DNA from: an uncultured Cryomorphaceae bacterium
GTDB taxonomy: Bacteria; Bacteroidota; Bacteroidia; Flavobacteriales; Schleiferiaceae
Length of the DNA: 14,983 nucleotides
Reading direction: 5' to 3'
Assembly (NCBI GenBank): GCA_937900215.1
Contig: CALCFH010000067.1
Span: forward strand, 1-14,983
Within the stretch, counting starts at the first letter, position 1. The number at the start of each line of letters is the position of its first letter. Under the pieces are notes generated by a model that did not search any database, was not told where the DNA came from, and was given only the letters and a program-made list of their open reading frames with translations. Shown one piece after another: positions 12,867 to 14,983 of this stretch. Position numbers and translations under genes: made by a program.

Positions 12867-14983
12867 ATGCCCAAGCTTCTTCTTCTTTTCGTTGCGGTTT
12901 TTACACTGCTCCCGCCAAGGGCTTCGGGACAGCATCCTTCTGGTTTTGAAGAAAATAAGGGACAGTTCGACGAATCTATTTTTTTTAGAACCCGATTGCC
13001 AGAGTCGGCGGTGTACTTGCAGACTAAAGGCATTAGCTATCAATGTCTTCCTTCAGGTCAGTTTGAAGAATACCATCAATATCAACATGGAGAGCGTGCA
13101 GAGATTCCTCGCTTTCGAGCCCATACGGTACAGTTGAACTTTGTGAATGCACACTTCCAAAAACCTCAGAAGAGAAATCCCTTAAAATCATATAAGAATG
13201 TATTTAGAAAAGGATTGAATGCCACTGGCATTCAATCTTTTCAGGAGATAGAGTTTCCCTCTATTTACCCAGGCATCCATTTAAGATGCAACCGAGATTG
13301 GGGTTTTAAGTATGAGTTTATTGTAGAAGCTTTTGCCAATCCCTCTCAAATAGTCATTCAGTGGGAGGGTGCCAATGCCTTGTGGATCGATGAATCTGGA
13401 AATTGGATTGCCCAAACCTCGGTTGGCCAATTGATTGAACAAAAGCCTTTTGCATATCAGATGAATAGCCTTGGACAAGTCGATACGGTGCGTTGTCAGT
13501 TCGAGCTGAAGGGAGACAGTATGTATTTTAAACTCGGGAGTTACGATTCAAGTAAGCAACTTATTCTAGATCCAAGAATTGTTTTTAGCACCTATAGTGG
13601 CTCTGAAGATGACAATTGGGGATTTACCTCAACCTTTGATACTAGCGGTAATTTATACCTTGGTGGAGTGGTGTTTGGAAGCGATTTTCCCATTACGCCT
13701 GGTGCCATAGACACCGTTTTTCAAGGGGCGATGGAAGTGGCTATTATGAAGTTCGATTCTACCGGAACCAACCTTTTGTACGCTACTTTCTTGGGTGGAT
13801 CGAGCGCAGAACAGCCTCATTCACTCATCGCTTTTGGAGAAGAATTGCTCATTATGGGGGCCACAGGCTCTGCCAATTTTCCTGTTTCAAATACGGCCTT
13901 CGACACCGTTTTTAGAGGCGGAACAAACACGGCTGGAACCGCAGGTATTTTCCCCCAAGGCACAGATATTTTCATTAGCAAGCTGAGCGCAGACGGCACT
14001 CAGTTGTTGGCCTCTACTTTTGTGGGTGGACAGGGAAATGATGGCTTAAACTCTTTGCTTAGAAACAGTTACGGAGATGACTCTCGTGGAGATATACTGG
14101 TGAATAGCATGGGCGAAGTCTTTGTGGCCAGCAGCTCTGTATCAACTGATTTTCCTTCTCTCTCTTCTTCTTTTGGCAATTGTGGTTCTTCTCAAGATGC
14201 CGTTGTATTTAAGCTTTCCGCCGACTTAAGCCAAGTTCTTTGGTCATTTTGTTTGGGTGGAAGCCTTCCCGATGCGGCTTTCTCCCTTGCTTTAAACGAT
14301 ACTGAAACGGAACTCTATGTTTGTGGTGCTACCAGAGGAAGTGGATTTCCAACCACTACGGGTGCTTTAAATGAGAATTATTTGGGTGGAACGGCAGATG
14401 GATTTATTAGCCGTTTGGATGCAGCAAATGCGACTTTGCTGTCTTCTACTTTTATTGGCGGAATTGGAAGGGATATTTCCTTTTTACTCGATTTAAATCC
14501 AGCTGGTGAAGTAGCCATCTTTGGTCAATCAGACCAAGGAATGCCCATCTCAGATTCCAGCCTTTTTCATCAAACCAATGCCCGTCAGTTTTTACAGCTC
14601 TATTCTCAAGACCTTTCTGTTTTAAGTAGAAGCACTCTTTTTGGAAGTGGAAGAAATTCATACGACCTGGCGCCTACAGCCTTTAGAATAGACGAGTGTG
14701 GGGTTCTTTACTTATCGGGTTGGGGCGGAAGTCTGGCTTCTTCTGGAAGTAGAACCTTTGACCTAGAGGTGAGTTCAGATGCCTATCAAGACACAACCGA
14801 TGGGGCCGACTTTTATATTATGGCCTTAAATAGTGAGTGGAAGAAGCTCTTGTATGCCAGCTTCTTTGGAGGCATTGGAACCGGCGAGCATGTAGATGGA
14901 GGAACCAGTAGATTTAGCGAGAATGGAGTTATTTCTCAAGCCATTTGTGCGGGCTGTGGGGGAACTTCTAATACTCCCGCAGA
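12867..14983 (+). CDS. Large secreted SBBP beta-propeller protein with DUF7948 domain (partial, runs off the window)
   Basis: The frame from ATG 12867 stays open to the last base (705 whole codons, no stop), so only the N-terminal part is seen. It begins with a signal peptide (MPKLLLLFVAVFTLLPP..SGQ) and then FEENKGQFDESIFF, the opening of the DUF7948 domain found before SBBP repeats; this domain ends near LILDPRIVFSTYSG (around residue 242). From there, repeated beta-propeller blades follow, each with a STF/GG, GNLYLGG and DFPITPGA pattern, about six in view. The segment GEHVDGGTSRFSENGVISQA with CAGCGG near the window end is typical of large Bacteroidota surface proteins that end in a gliding-motility or type IX secretion sorting domain; that end lies outside. 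Expected at the cell surface, perhaps as an adhesin. A strong hairpin lies inside the coding region at 13209-13241. Confidence 0.9.
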   Translation, partial: MPKLLLLFVAVFTLLPPRASGQHPSGFEENKGQFDESIFFRTRLPESAVYLQTKGISYQCLPSGQFEEYHQYQHGERAEIPRFRAHTVQLNFVNAHFQKPQKRNPLKSYKNVFRKGLNATGIQSFQEIEFPSIYPGIHLRCNRDWGFKYEFIVEAFANPSQIVIQWEGANALWIDESGNWIAQTSVGQLIEQKPFAYQMNSLGQVDTVRCQFELKGDSMYFKLGSYDSSKQLILDPRIVFSTYSGSEDDNWGFTSTFDTSGNLYLGGVVFGSDFPITPGAIDTVFQGAMEVAIMKFDSTGTNLLYATFLGGSSAEQPHSLIAFGEELLIMGATGSANFPVSNTAFDTVFRGGTNTAGTAGIFPQGTDIFISKLSADGTQLLASTFVGGQGNDGLNSLLRNSYGDDSRGDILVNSMGEVFVASSSVSTDFPSLSSSFGNCGSSQDAVVFKLSADLSQVLWSFCLGGSLPDAAFSLALNDTETELYVCGATRGSGFPTTTGALNENYLGGTADGFISRLDAANATLLSSTFIGGIGRDISFLLDLNPAGEVAIFGQSDQGMPISDSSLFHQTNARQFLQLYSQDLSVLSRSTLFGSGRNSYDLAPTAFRIDECGVLYLSGWGGSLASSGSRTFDLEVSSDAYQDTTDGADFYIMALNSEWKKLLYASFFGGIGTGEHVDGGTSRFSENGVISQAICAGCGGTSNTPA
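13209..13241 (+). repeat. Strong inverted repeat inside the SBBP-protein gene
   Basis: GATTGAATGCC (13213-13223) is followed after three bases by its exact reverse complement GGCATTCAATC (13227-13237). One G-T and three A-T pairs extend the stem to 15 pairs (13209-13241). The right arm ends in four Ts, as in an intrinsic terminator. It is read in frame as GLNATGIQSF within DUF7948. The pairing is directly visible; any role in attenuating this long mRNA is inference. Confidence 0.65.

Noticed and set aside
1..14983. CRISPR array, tRNA or rRNA genes
   Set aside because: No regularly spaced direct repeats with unique spacers, and no cloverleaf or rRNA-like segments were found on reading both strands.

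Overview
The window comes from a member of the Bacteroidota, probably a marine or flavobacterial-type lineage. The gene content points there: a large secreted DUF7948/SBBP beta-propeller protein of the gliding-motility/type IX secretion kind, an endonuclease III without the iron-sulfur cysteines, and promoter boxes of the Bacteroidota form TAnnTTTG upstream of several genes. The species cannot be named from sequence alone.

Layout. Positions 1-1703 are an accessory scar. It holds a decayed IS5/IS1182-like transposase (about 180-642), then on the minus strand an intact REP-associated tyrosine transposase (RAYT, 880-1449) between two short fragments that resemble the N-terminus of a type I DNA methylase (685-834) and the C-terminus of a type I restriction helicase subunit (1449-1703). 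The RAYT gene carries a perfect 28-bp palindrome in frame and two hairpins at its 3' end. Positions 1704-2246 have no convincing gene but contain an imperfect 21-bp tandem repeat. Next on the minus strand are a sulfotransferase (2247-2978), a hairpin terminator, and a two-gene unit of exported zinc peptidases: M61 (5105-6976, TTG start) followed by an M13 neprilysin-like lipoprotein (3069-5099).

An intergenic region of about 380 bp separates these from a plus-strand pair, a Wzz-type chain-length regulator (7360-8400) overlapping an O-antigen ligase/polymerase-like protein (8393-9847). The ligase gene converges on and overlaps the 3' end of bcp (9817-10284, minus). Divergent from bcp is nth (10393-11046), followed by an unknown lipoprotein (11066-11614), prfB for release factor 2 in one uninterrupted frame (11684-12796), and the start of a very large secreted SBBP-repeat protein (12867 to the window end, no stop reached).

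The genes from 2247 onward look like ordinary chromosomal housekeeping and cell-surface functions: envelope polysaccharide, exported peptidases, DNA repair, peroxide defence and translation termination. The items most worth a second look are the palindrome-rich RAYT locus within apparent restriction-modification remnants, a perfect 11-bp inverted repeat inside the SBBP gene, a possible structured leader or small RNA upstream of the M61 gene, and loss of the usual prfB autoregulatory frameshift. I did not see a clear new multi-gene defence or biosynthetic system.
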